From assembly GCA_002340255.1 (NCBI GenBank), contig DDLS01000060.1, positions 1-22,431 of the forward strand: DNA of 22,431 nucleotides, read 5' to 3'. Positions 14,916 through 20,922 of the stretch are shown piece after piece (position 1 is the first letter of the stretch; each line of letters begins with the position of its first letter). This DNA comes from Cyanobacteria bacterium UBA2566 (lineage in GTDB: Bacteria > Cyanobacteriota > Cyanobacteriia > Cyanobacteriales > Desertifilaceae). A program made the position numbers and the translations under genes. A model generated the notes under the pieces. It did not search any database and was not told the DNA's origin. It saw only the letters and a list, made by a program, of their open reading frames with translations.

Positions 14916-16418
14916 ATGGTCGGTAAAGTCTATTTAGTGGGCGCAGGATTAGGTCGTCTCGACACGCTCACTCTACGAGCTTATACTCTGCTTAAACAAG
15001 CCGATGTTGTTATTTATGATGCTCTGGTCGATTCTCGTTTGTTTGCCGAAGTGCGATCGCACTGTTTGCTCCTCGACATGGGAAAACGGGGAGGTAAACC
15101 CAGTGCCTCCCAAAGTAGCATTAATCAAGCGCTAATCTATTACTGTCAACAGGGTAACCAAGTGGTGCGCCTCAAAAGTGGTGACCCCTTAATTTTTGGT
15201 CGCAGTGGTTCGGAACTGCAAGCGCTTCTGAGTCAAAACTGCCCGGTAGAAATTGTTCCCGGACTTTCTTCAGCTATTGCTGCACCGACTTTAGCCGGTA
15301 TTGCACTCACCGATCCGATTTTAAGTCAAGGCTTTACAGTTGTCACAGCTCACGATCCGAGTCTGTTAAATTGGCTGGTTTTAGCGCAGATGAAAACCCT
15401 GGTTATTCTGATGGGAACCCGTCAACTTGCGGAAATTATCCGTCAACTTGGTAACCATGGTAAACATCCAGATACCCCAATTGCGATTATTCGTTGGGCG
15501 GGATTTCCAGAGCAACAGATCTGGCAAGGCAGATTACAAAATATTATTGAACTCACCGCAGGTCAAAGTCTGTCCCCAGCAGTGATTATTATAGGAAACG
15601 TCGTTGAGGCATTATCGCCTAATTTGGTTCATTTTCCCTGTCCTATGCCCCTATCCCACCACACCATTTTAGTCACCCGTTCGGCGGGTCAGTCCAGTGA
15701 ATTTACGCAACAGTTGCAACAACAGGAAGCTAGAGTGATTGAAATGCCTGCCTTAGAGATTGTACCGCCTTCGAGTTGGGAAGGGTTAGATGGGGCGATC
15801 GCCAATTTATCGACCTTTAACTGGCTCATCCTCACCTCCAGTAACGCTGTTGACTACTTCTTTCAACGGCTCCAACACCATCATCTCGACAGTCGCGCCC
15901 TCGCAGGCATTAAAATCGCCGTAGTCGGCAAAAAAACTGCCGCCAGTTTGCGCCAACAAGGACTCCAACCCGATTATATTCCCCCCAAATTTATTGCCGA
16001 TACCCTCGTCGAGCATTTCCCCGAACCCTTATCTGGAAAAAGCCTCCTCTTTCCCCGCGTCGAAACGGGAGGGCGAGAAGTCCTCGTTCAAGAATGCACC
16101 GCTCAAGGCGCTCGTGTCACGGAAGTTGCCGCCTATCAATCCCAATGTCCTCAAACCATTCCCCCAGAAGCCCTAAACGCTCTGCAAAACGGACAAGTAA
16201 CGGTGATTACCTTCGCCAGTTCCAAAACCGTTAAAAACACAGTTCAAATCCTCAATCAAACCGGTAAAATTTCCTTAAATTCCGTTTGTATCGCCTCTAT
16301 CGGTCCCCAAACCTCCAAAACCTGTGAAGATCTCCTAGGGCGCGTCGATATTGAAGCAAAAGAATATACTTTAGACGGATTGACTGAGGCGATCGTACAA
16401 TGGGCCAAAAATCATTAA
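14916..16418 (+). CDS. cobA-hemD: Uroporphyrinogen-III C-methyltransferase / uroporphyrinogen-III synthase fusion
   Basis: This 500-residue two-domain tetrapyrrole enzyme has an N-terminal half (about 1-245) that is the SAM-dependent methyltransferase making precorrin-2: VYLVGAGLGRLDTLTLRA at the start, GDPLIFGRSGSE (89-100), VPGLSSA (114-120) and VILMGTR. It directs uroporphyrinogen III towards sirohaem and cobalamin. The C-terminal half (about 249-500) is HemD, which cyclises hydroxymethylbilane: ILVTRSAGQSSEF, LILTSSNAVDYFF, IAVVGKKTAASL, and VITFASSKTVKN. HemD sequences are always divergent, but these elements are clear. The fusion places ring closure and the first methylation in one chain. 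It follows a small membrane protein gene by three bases. Confidence 0.95.
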   Translation: MVGKVYLVGAGLGRLDTLTLRAYTLLKQADVVIYDALVDSRLFAEVRSHCLLLDMGKRGGKPSASQSSINQALIYYCQQGNQVVRLKSGDPLIFGRSGSELQALLSQNCPVEIVPGLSSAIAAPTLAGIALTDPILSQGFTVVTAHDPSLLNWLVLAQMKTLVILMGTRQLAEIIRQLGNHGKHPDTPIAIIRWAGFPEQQIWQGRLQNIIELTAGQSLSPAVIIIGNVVEALSPNLVHFPCPMPLSHHTILVTRSAGQSSEFTQQLQQQEARVIEMPALEIVPPSSWEGLDGAIANLSTFNWLILTSSNAVDYFFQRLQHHHLDSRALAGIKIAVVGKKTAASLRQQGLQPDYIPPKFIADTLVEHFPEPLSGKSLLFPRVETGGREVLVQECTAQGARVTEVAAYQSQCPQTIPPEALNALQNGQVTVITFASSKTVKNTVQILNQTGKISLNSVCIASIGPQTSKTCEDLLGRVDIEAKEYTLDGLTEAIVQWAKNH

Positions 16419-16431
16419 CCGTTGAATCTCT

Positions 16432-16495
16432 GTAGGGGCGGGTTATACCTAAATCTAGAACCCCCAAAAATCAATAACGTAAACTCGCCCTTTGT
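16432..16495. repeat. Degenerate inverted repeat after cobA-hemD
   Basis: gtaggggcgggtt (16432-16444) faces aaactcgccctttgta (16481-16496 region) with mismatches. The gtaggggcgggtt word is a well-known dispersed motif in cyanobacterial intergenic DNA. It may act as a terminator for the upstream gene, but the T-tract is weak. Confidence 0.45.
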
Positions 16496-16526
16496 ATCTT
16501 AAAAGAGTCATGGTTTCCAATCAAAA

Positions 16527-17183
16527 ATGAAATTACCTGAAGTTTTACTTAAGGATATTCACCAAGCTGTTAATCAAATCGAACAAGCTATCTCTGCAAT
16601 TTCTGGCGATCGCAGCTTACTCGTTGCTATTAGTGGTATTGACGGCTCAGGCAAAGGTGTCGTCAGCAACGAAATTTTGAGGGTGTTGAAAACCCGAAAC
16701 CTCAACGTTGCCTTAATTGGACTCGATGCTTGGCATCATCCCCAAAGTATCCGATTTAATCGAGACAATCCAGCCCAACATTTTTATGACAATGCCTTTC
16801 GTTGGCAGGAACTGTTTAACTCCTTGATTCTCCCCCTGAAGCAGAACCAATCAATTGACTTACAAGCAAAATCTCTCGATCTGAAAACCGATCGATTTTA
16901 CGACTCTACTTATGACTTCAAAGATATAGACATCATCCTCTTTGAAGGAATTTTTATCTTCAAGAAACCCTGGATGGATGAATACGATCTGAAGATTTGG
17001 GTCGATTGTAGCTTTGACACTGCTTTGAACCGAGCCTTATCCAGAGGACAAGAAGGTTTAGGAAAAGAGGAAACCATTCGCGATTATCAAACCATCTATT
17101 TTCCTGCTCAGAGGATTCATTTTGAGCAAGATAATCCTACCGCATCCGCTTCATTGATTATCCATAATGATTTGATGAACTAA
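16527..17183 (+). CDS. P-loop kinase of the uridine kinase / phosphoribulokinase type
   Basis: This 218-residue cytoplasmic P-loop kinase carries Walker A GIDGSGKG at residues 37-44, LIGLDAWHHP (64-72) in the place of the substrate-binding strand, the acidic strand IILFEGIFIF (136-145) like the EGxF of uridine kinases, and a LID-type segment DCSFDTALNRALSRGQ (160-175). Phosphate acceptor could be a nucleoside or another small molecule; family members of this length are often annotated simply as uridine kinase. The upstream region is short and repeat-containing, and no SD is obvious. Family call is firm; substrate is not. Confidence 0.85.
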   Translation: MKLPEVLLKDIHQAVNQIEQAISAISGDRSLLVAISGIDGSGKGVVSNEILRVLKTRNLNVALIGLDAWHHPQSIRFNRDNPAQHFYDNAFRWQELFNSLILPLKQNQSIDLQAKSLDLKTDRFYDSTYDFKDIDIILFEGIFIFKKPWMDEYDLKIWVDCSFDTALNRALSRGQEGLGKEETIRDYQTIYFPAQRIHFEQDNPTASASLIIHNDLMN

Positions 17184-17265
17184 TTAATCCGAGTGATTTT
17201 GTCGCAATTCCAAAAAACTCAGATTAAAATAGAAGTGCGATAAAAGCAGTGCAAGGTAAATTCTG

Positions 17266-17874
17266 ATGCTACAGGCTCCTTCCCAACCTAAACAGCTTCT
17301 ACTCCAATTACCCAACCAGCTACTACTCCACGTGACACGGGAACAGTTTATTGCATTGGTTAGCGCAAATCGCGATCTCAGACTTGAACGCACTGCTACA
17401 GGAGAACTGATTGTGAATCCACCCACAGGTGGCGAAACCGGTAAACGAAATGCAAAAATCGGCACTCAGCTCGGTATTTGGTGGGAAGCGAATGAGAAGT
17501 TAGGGGAATACTTTGACTCATCAACCGGATTTGAGTTGCCTAATGGAGCCAACCGATCTCCGGATGCGTCTTTTTTAAGGCAAGATAAATGGGAATCGCT
17601 GACCCCCGAACAGAGGGAAGGCTTTATTCCCCTATGTCCTGACTTTGTTGTGGAGCTGCGCTCTAAGACAGATACTCTTAAAGATCTGCGGACTAAGATG
17701 CAAGAATATATAGATAATGGCACTCAGTTGGGATGGCTGATCGATCCGAAGAATAAGCGAGTAGAAATTTATCGGGCGGGTCAAGTGATGGAAGTCGTGG
17801 AAAATCCGAGCGCTTTATCGGGAGAAGAGGTTTTGCCCGGATTTACGCTTTCAATGAAACGCATTTGGTCTTAG
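17266..17874 (+). CDS. Uma2-family PD-(D/E)XK endonuclease-like protein (DUF820)
   Basis: This 202-residue protein is of the Uma2 type, extremely numerous in cyanobacteria. Signature elements in order are RTATGELIVNPPTGGETGKRN, the GxELPNGANRSPDASFL strand with the conserved aspartate, and CPDFVVELRSKTDTLKDL with the ExR that replaces ExK in this family. A helix (KMQEYIDNGTQLGWLIDP) and a closing strand pair RVEIYRAGQ follow. By fold these are predicted nucleases, but their biological role is not established. There are no membrane segments. The start codon was chosen because the N-terminal helix is complete and an AAGG lies about 10 nt upstream. Confidence 0.9.
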   Translation: MLQAPSQPKQLLLQLPNQLLLHVTREQFIALVSANRDLRLERTATGELIVNPPTGGETGKRNAKIGTQLGIWWEANEKLGEYFDSSTGFELPNGANRSPDASFLRQDKWESLTPEQREGFIPLCPDFVVELRSKTDTLKDLRTKMQEYIDNGTQLGWLIDPKNKRVEIYRAGQVMEVVENPSALSGEEVLPGFTLSMKRIWS

Positions 17875-17949
17875 GGTATCAAGCGTTTGGCTAACATCGT
17901 GTAGAAACCGAGTTTTTGCAACAGTTCTATAACTGTGCATAAATATCCC

Positions 17950-17978
17950 TTGACACATTTGTAGTATTTCTGTAGTAT
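17950..17978 (+). promoter_or_regulatory. Promoter of the tRNA array
   Basis: TTGACA (17950-17955) is followed after 17 bp by TAGTAT (17973-17978), with TATAAAT overlapping downstream. The expected transcription start near 17985 would leave a leader of about 75 nt before tRNA-Asp. A small near-palindrome (acagtt-ctat-aactgt, 17921-17936) lies just upstream and may be an upstream terminator or regulator site. Confidence 0.65.
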
Positions 17979-18059
17979 ATAAATATGGCAAGGAAAAAAG
18001 AGCCTCAAAGCTCTACCTCAAGCTAACTGTACCTGGAAAACTGAAGAGATCCAATTGAT

Positions 18060-18134
18060 GGGGTTGTAGCTCAGTGGGTCTAGAGCGCCTGTCTGTCGAA
18101 CAGGAAGTCGCGGGTTCAAATCCCGTCAGCCCCG
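18060..18134 (+). tRNA. tRNA-Asp (GTC)
   Basis: Acceptor GGGGTTG pairs with CAGCCCC (one G-U) and the discriminator is G. The anticodon arm CCTGT-CTGTCGA-ACAGG carries GTC at 18095-18097. The T arm GCGGG/CCCGT with loop TTCAAAT is normal apart from a G-T closing pair. No CCA is encoded. First gene of the array; the next begins one base later. Confidence 0.93.
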
Positions 18135-18135
18135 T

Positions 18136-18208
18136 AGCAGTGTAGCTTAATGGTCAAAGCCCCAAGCTCATAACTTGGTCGATGTGGGTTCAAGTCCCAC
18201 CACTGCCA
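18136..18208 (+). tRNA. tRNA with CAT anticodon (Met, possibly Ile2)
   Basis: Acceptor GCAGTG/CACTGC pairs six bases, and the outermost position is an A-C mismatch. D arm GCTT/AAGC, anticodon arm CCAAG-CTCATAA-CTTGG with CAT at 18169-18171, T arm GTGGG/CCCAC. CCA follows the discriminator A (18209-18211). The anticodon stem lacks the three G-C pairs of initiators. CAT could be read as elongator Met or, after lysidine modification, as Ile. Confidence 0.85.
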
Positions 18209-18214
18209 CCAAAT

Positions 18215-18285
18215 GTAGGGATAGTGTAATGGCAACACTCTAGTCTCCAAAACTAGAATTTGAGGTTCAAATCCTCATCCCTGCG
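18215..18285 (+). tRNA. tRNA-Trp (CCA)
   Basis: Acceptor GTAGGGA pairs with TCCCTGC (one G-U), D arm GTGT/ACAC, anticodon arm CTAGT-CTCCAAA-ACTAG with CCA at 18247-18249, T arm TGAGG/CCTCA, discriminator G. A 3' CCA is encoded at 18286-18288. Variable loop is short (four bases). Confidence 0.92.
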
Positions 18286-18291
18286 CCAAAT

Positions 18292-18364
18292 GGCCCCATC
18301 GTCTAGCGGCCAAGGACGTTCGACTTTCTATCGAAAAGCACGGGTTCGAGTCCCGTTGGGGCTA
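18292..18364 (+). tRNA. tRNA-Glu (TTC)
   Basis: Acceptor GGCCCCA pairs with TGGGGCT (terminal G-U), and the D region CATCGTCTAGCGGCCAAGGA is Glu-like. Anticodon arm TTCGA-CTTTCTA-TCGAA has TTC at 18326-18328 but a T at position 37, where a purine is expected. T arm ACGGG/CCCGT; discriminator A; no encoded CCA. Confidence 0.88.
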
Positions 18365-18391
18365 TTGAGTAAATACAAACTCATTGATTTT

Positions 18392-18466
18392 GAGAGCGTG
18401 GTGTAACTGGAGAACACATCAGCCTACGAAACTGAAGATTTGGGGGTTCAAATCCCTCCGCTCTCG
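18392..18466 (+). tRNA. tRNA-Arg (ACG)
   Basis: Acceptor GAGAGCG pairs perfectly with CGCTCTC, discriminator G. D arm GTGT/ACAC. The anticodon arm TCAGC-CTACGAA-ACTGA has ACG at 18426-18428 and a C-A mismatch at the last stem pair. T arm GGGGG/CCCTC includes a G-U. No encoded CCA. Confidence 0.88.
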
Positions 18467-18469
18467 TTT

Positions 18470-18566
18470 CTCCTGGTAGCTCAGTTGGTAGAGCGCCTGT
18501 CTGTTGGCGCAGCCTGCCCGCAGGGCTTAGAACAGGAGGTCGCCAGTTCGATTCTGGCTTGGGGGG
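18470..18566 (+). tRNA. tRNA-Asn (GTT) interrupted in the anticodon loop
   Basis: Normal D arm GCTC/GAGC and T arm GCCAG/CTGGC. The anticodon stem CCTGT (18496-18500) pairs with ACAGG (18532-18536) and the loop begins CTGTT (GTT at 18503-18505), but 26 bases instead of two separate the anticodon from the 3' stem strand. Removing 24 bases gives a normal loop CTGTTGA. The acceptor stem CTCCTGG/TTGGGGG closes only with four G-U pairs. It is either a pseudo-tRNA or one needing an unknown processing step. Confidence 0.75.
18507..18530 (+). mobile_element. 24-nt hairpin insertion in tRNA-Asn (SDR-like)
   Basis: The insert contains CCTG-CCCG-CAGG flanked by AG and CT, a compact hairpin. It sits after position 37 (or 36), the canonical site of tRNA introns. 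Size and structure resemble the 21-27 nt small dispersed repeats known from Nostoc-type genomes. The exact borders are ambiguous by one base because of flanking Gs. Confidence 0.65.
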
Positions 18567-18600
18567 TTGTATTACCTAACCTACTCCAGCATTGAGTCTT

Positions 18601-18672
18601 TGCCCTGTGGTGTAATGGCAACATCTCGCACTTTGAATGCGAAGATTCCAGGTTCAAGCCCTGGCGGGGCAG
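18601..18672 (+). tRNA. tRNA-Gln (TTG)
   Basis: Acceptor TGCCCTG pairs with CGGGGCA, including the weak T-A first pair and discriminator G typical of glutamine tRNAs. Anticodon arm TCGCA-CTTTGAA-TGCGA carries TTG at 18633-18635. T arm CCAGG/CCTGG. No encoded CCA. It shares the D-arm wording GTGTAATGGCAACA with the Trp gene of the array. Confidence 0.92.
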
Positions 18673-18688
18673 TCCATTGATTTTCCTT

Positions 18689-18761
18689 GGGTGGTTGGCA
18701 GAGCGGTCGATGCATCCGGCTTTTAACCGGAATCAGGTAGGTTCAACTCCTACACCACCCC
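18689..18761 (+). tRNA. tRNA-Lys (TTT)
   Basis: Acceptor GGGTGGT/ACCACCC is perfect. The anticodon arm TCCGG-CTTTTAA-CCGGA carries TTT at 18722-18724, and T arm is GTAGG/CCTAC. The discriminator is C, unusual for Lys, and CCA follows (18762-18764). The D arm (GCAGAGCGGTCGATGC) resembles those of class II tRNAs. Last gene of the array; its 3' half is repeated at 20263-20313. Confidence 0.88.
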
Positions 18762-18772
18762 CCAAATACTAC
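18722..18772 (+). repeat. Direct repeat, upstream copy (3' half of tRNA-Lys, att-like)
   Basis: This 51-bp segment begins exactly at the first anticodon base and runs 8 bases past the CCA. It matches 20263-20313 at 46 of 51 positions with no gap (differences at 18727, 18747, 18756, 18761 and 18768). Crossovers at the anticodon loop are typical of tRNA-targeting integrases. Confidence 0.9.
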
Positions 18773-18810
18773 TGTAGACCTATGGGAAGGAGCGATCGCC
18801 TCATCATTAA

Positions 18811-18835
18811 AGATTGCAATGGTATATTGCAATCT
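18811..18835. repeat. Perfect 10-bp inverted repeat upstream of the SUMF1 gene
   Basis: agattgcaat (18811-18820) and attgcaatct (18826-18835) pair perfectly around ggtat. It lies between the tRNA array and the SUMF1-domain gene. It might stop the tRNA transcript or act as an operator; no T-tract follows. Confidence 0.6.
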
Positions 18836-18888
18836 AGTCAATCAATACAAATCCTCTTGTTCTGTTCTACCATCTTCGATAACTTCTT

Positions 18889-19668
18889 ATGATTTTTTCA
18901 GATCGACTAGAATCTCTAAAACCTATTTTTGATTTAGACATTCCCGATGACATAAATCCCGATTCTATTCGGCTGATCAATCTAAAGCATCGCGATACAG
19001 GCATAGTTTTCAAGTACATACCTGGCGGTAATTTTGTGATGGGATTGACTGAAGAGCAAGAAGTAGAAGCTGGAAAAATCTATGATTATTTACCATTTGA
19101 TAGTTCTGAAATGAGACCATGTACTAGAGTTCAAATAGATCCTTTCTTAGTATCACAAACACCTCTACTCAATGGCATCGCCAAAGAAATACTTGGACAA
19201 GATTCAATAGCAGAAGAGAATCCTTACTATCCTGCTTTCTTGAGTAGACAAGACTGTGAAAGAGTAACCTCATATTTGAATTGTCGATTGCCATCTGAGG
19301 CTGAATGGGAGTATTTTTGCCGTGGGGGAACCGATACACTTTTTGTCTTTGGAGACCAAGTTCTAGAGTACCAGGAGATGGAAAAGTGGTTACTTTGGGA
19401 TTTTTCTGACCTTAAAAGACATTACCATAACCCATTTGGCCTATATGGGATTTTTGTTGGGGAATGGTGTCAAGATCGATATAGAGAAAATTATGAGATT
19501 AAAAATCCTCCAGAAAATGATGTTTATGTCGTTCGAGGAGGTGGAGCTATATTTTGGCCTTGGCAAGACCAAGAATGGATTTGGTGTATGTCAGCAATTA
19601 GGATGAGTTCAAAAGGCCTGTTTGAGGACAGAAAATGTGGTATGAGACTTGTGTATGACTTGCCCTGA
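18889..19668 (+). CDS. Formylglycine-generating-enzyme (SUMF1) fold protein
   Basis: This 259-residue protein has the FGE-sulfatase fold. The ordered family landmarks are FKYIPGGNFVMG (41-52), CRLPSEAEWEYFCRGG (132-147), NPFGLYGIFVGEWCQDRY (181-198), VVRGGGA (214-220) and KCGMRLVYDLP at the end (GFRLV in most relatives). Members of this fold oxidise cysteine, build other products, or serve as ligand-binding or regulatory modules in cyanobacteria; the activity here cannot be told. No signal peptide is seen. Codon use is more AT-rich than in flanking housekeeping genes. It converges on the next gene with a one-base gap, and both lie within the segment bounded by the tRNA-Lys repeats. No Shine-Dalgarno is obvious at the chosen ATG. 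Confidence 0.85.
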   Translation: MIFSDRLESLKPIFDLDIPDDINPDSIRLINLKHRDTGIVFKYIPGGNFVMGLTEEQEVEAGKIYDYLPFDSSEMRPCTRVQIDPFLVSQTPLLNGIAKEILGQDSIAEENPYYPAFLSRQDCERVTSYLNCRLPSEAEWEYFCRGGTDTLFVFGDQVLEYQEMEKWLLWDFSDLKRHYHNPFGLYGIFVGEWCQDRYRENYEIKNPPENDVYVVRGGGAIFWPWQDQEWIWCMSAIRMSSKGLFEDRKCGMRLVYDLP

Positions 19669-19669
19669 G

Positions 19670-20110
19670 CTATATATTTTTGATATTCCAAGCAAGCCAA
19701 TATGCTTTCTGTAGGGGAATTAAGTGCATAATATTCTGTTGTTCTATATATTCCCAGTTACTGGGTAAGTGTTTTTCAAATCCTAGGTAGTGAGATTCGG
19801 GATGCGAACAATAAAAAAATCGCCTGTTAAAATCAATTAAGATTGTAGGAAAAAAACAAAATTTCGACTCTATTTTTTCTTTTTCTGATAGACTCTCGTA
19901 ATCGTCTTTAAGGTCATCTAAGTTGAGCCTGAATTCTTCCAAGTACAATAGATATGAATTTATTTTTTCTTCAGTATCTATATTGATCAGTCCTTGCCGA
20001 AAATTATCAGGGATATTTTCTTGAGAGGACAGATTCAGCATAAAAACAAAGTAGTCAGCTTCAAAAAAATAGATATATTCATTATACTTTACTGAGCAAA
20101 TTAAGTCCAT
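19670..20110 (-). CDS. Uncharacterised protein (146 aa), possibly immunity-like
   Basis: I do not recognise a family with confidence. The 146-residue product is soluble, rich in F, Y, D and E, and AT-rich in its codons. The C-terminal part reads LIDFNRRFFYCSHPE, FEKHLPSNWEYI and HLIPLQKAYW. This spacing (DF...FY...FE..LP..W...LIP....YW) recalls small immunity-type proteins that accompany secreted polymorphic toxins, but I give that as a memory-based impression only. It is convergent with the SUMF1-domain gene, one base apart. No toxin gene is present in the window. Length and continuous coding character support it as real. Confidence 0.65.
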   Translation of the reverse strand: MDLICSVKYNEYIYFFEADYFVFMLNLSSQENIPDNFRQGLINIDTEEKINSYLLYLEEFRLNLDDLKDDYESLSEKEKIESKFCFFPTILIDFNRRFFYCSHPESHYLGFEKHLPSNWEYIEQQNIMHLIPLQKAYWLAWNIKNI

Positions 20111-20176
20111 GTTTTATGCCAGTATTCCAATGAATCCATTATGATATAAAATCCGAAAAATCAGCAATGATAAGTT

Positions 20177-20254
20177 ATTGCGAACGGAACGCAGTGAAGT
20201 GAAGCAATCTGATAATATCGAGAGTCTTGGCGATTGCTTTCCTGCCGTCGCAAT
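20177..20254. repeat. Imperfect inverted repeat (attgcga...gcaatc family)
   Basis: The left arm 20177-20209 (attgcgaacgg... gaagcaatc) and the right arm 20232-20254 (gattgctttcc...gtcgcaat) pair at both ends with internal mismatches. The wording is that of a widespread dispersed repeat in bacterial intergenic DNA. It sits just inside the downstream tRNA-Lys repeat. Confidence 0.6.
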
Positions 20255-20262
20255 GACAATTA

Positions 20263-20313
20263 TTTAAACGGAATCAGGTAGGTTCAATTCCTACACTACC
20301 CTCCAAATGCTAC
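20263..20313 (+). repeat. Direct repeat, downstream copy (partial tRNA-Lys)
   Basis: This truncated tRNA-Lys begins at the anticodon and includes the anticodon 3' stem, variable loop, T arm, acceptor strand and CCA region. It is 46/51 identical to 18722-18772. It lacks a 5' half and cannot be a functional tRNA. Its last bases include the stop codon of the minus-strand TPR gene. Confidence 0.9.
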
Positions 20314-20750
20314 CATCCCTTGATGGGAGGTCTAATTCTTTGCTTGACCCAAGTAAAATATTTTGGATCTTCTTGTGCAAAAAGATCCTTACCCTCTCCC
20401 ATGTATGCTCTAGTCAGTTCATCTAACGCTCTACGAAAATCACCTAGTTCATAGTGTACTTGACCCAATCTCAGATGAATAAATGGATTACCAATGGCAT
20501 CAGGGCAATACATTGCATCCTGAAGGATTTTAAGTGATTCAGGATAGTTCTTCATCAGAAAATAAGCATCTCCAATTGCTGTTAAGATCCAGGTTGAGGC
20601 CACCCACTCCTCTTTGGGATCGGGAATCATTTGTAATGCTTTATAGTATTGTGATAAGGCAAGATCGAATTTTTCTTCATCCGCATATCGATCGCCTGAA
20701 TCACATAATTCAACGATTTGAGTATAAATTTCTGGTTCTAGTTCTTGCAT
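20310..20750 (-). CDS. Small TPR protein (146 aa)
   Basis: This 146-residue all-helical protein contains about three tetratricopeptide units: YADEEKFDLALSQYYKALQM (about 22-41), AIGDAYFLMKNYPESLKILQ (about 58-77) and LRLGQVHYELGDFRRALDEL (about 93-112). A tail with AQEDPKYFTWVKQRIRPP follows. This compact type, ending in EDPKYF and a proline-rich end, is widely distributed and in other bacteria I recall it near toxin-immunity loci; that link is memory-based. Its stop codon lies in the last bases of the tRNA-Lys repeat, so the repeat boundary and the gene end coincide. Transcription comes from the region shared with tldD, which is divergent. Confidence 0.85.
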   Translation of the reverse strand: MQELEPEIYTQIVELCDSGDRYADEEKFDLALSQYYKALQMIPDPKEEWVASTWILTAIGDAYFLMKNYPESLKILQDAMYCPDAIGNPFIHLRLGQVHYELGDFRRALDELTRAYMGEGKDLFAQEDPKYFTWVKQRIRPPIKGW

Positions 20751-20922
20751 AAAATTTTCACTCTTAATTTATAAAAGAAGGCGATCGGTAAATTTGATAC
20801 TCATTAACCCATCATTTTGGAACTGAACTCAATTTTAGCTACAAGACGGCGGCAAGACGAGCGTAAATGTGACACACTAGAGGATATTATTCTTCAACAA
20901 CCCTATCACCACAAGCGACTCT

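Noticed and set aside
18507..18530. Self-splicing group I intron in tRNA-Asn
   Set aside because: Group I introns are at least about 200 nt with a conserved core; 24 nt is far too short.
18677..18892. 71-codon frame running through tRNA-Lys
   Set aside because: It is read through a clear tRNA gene and has no protein-like features.
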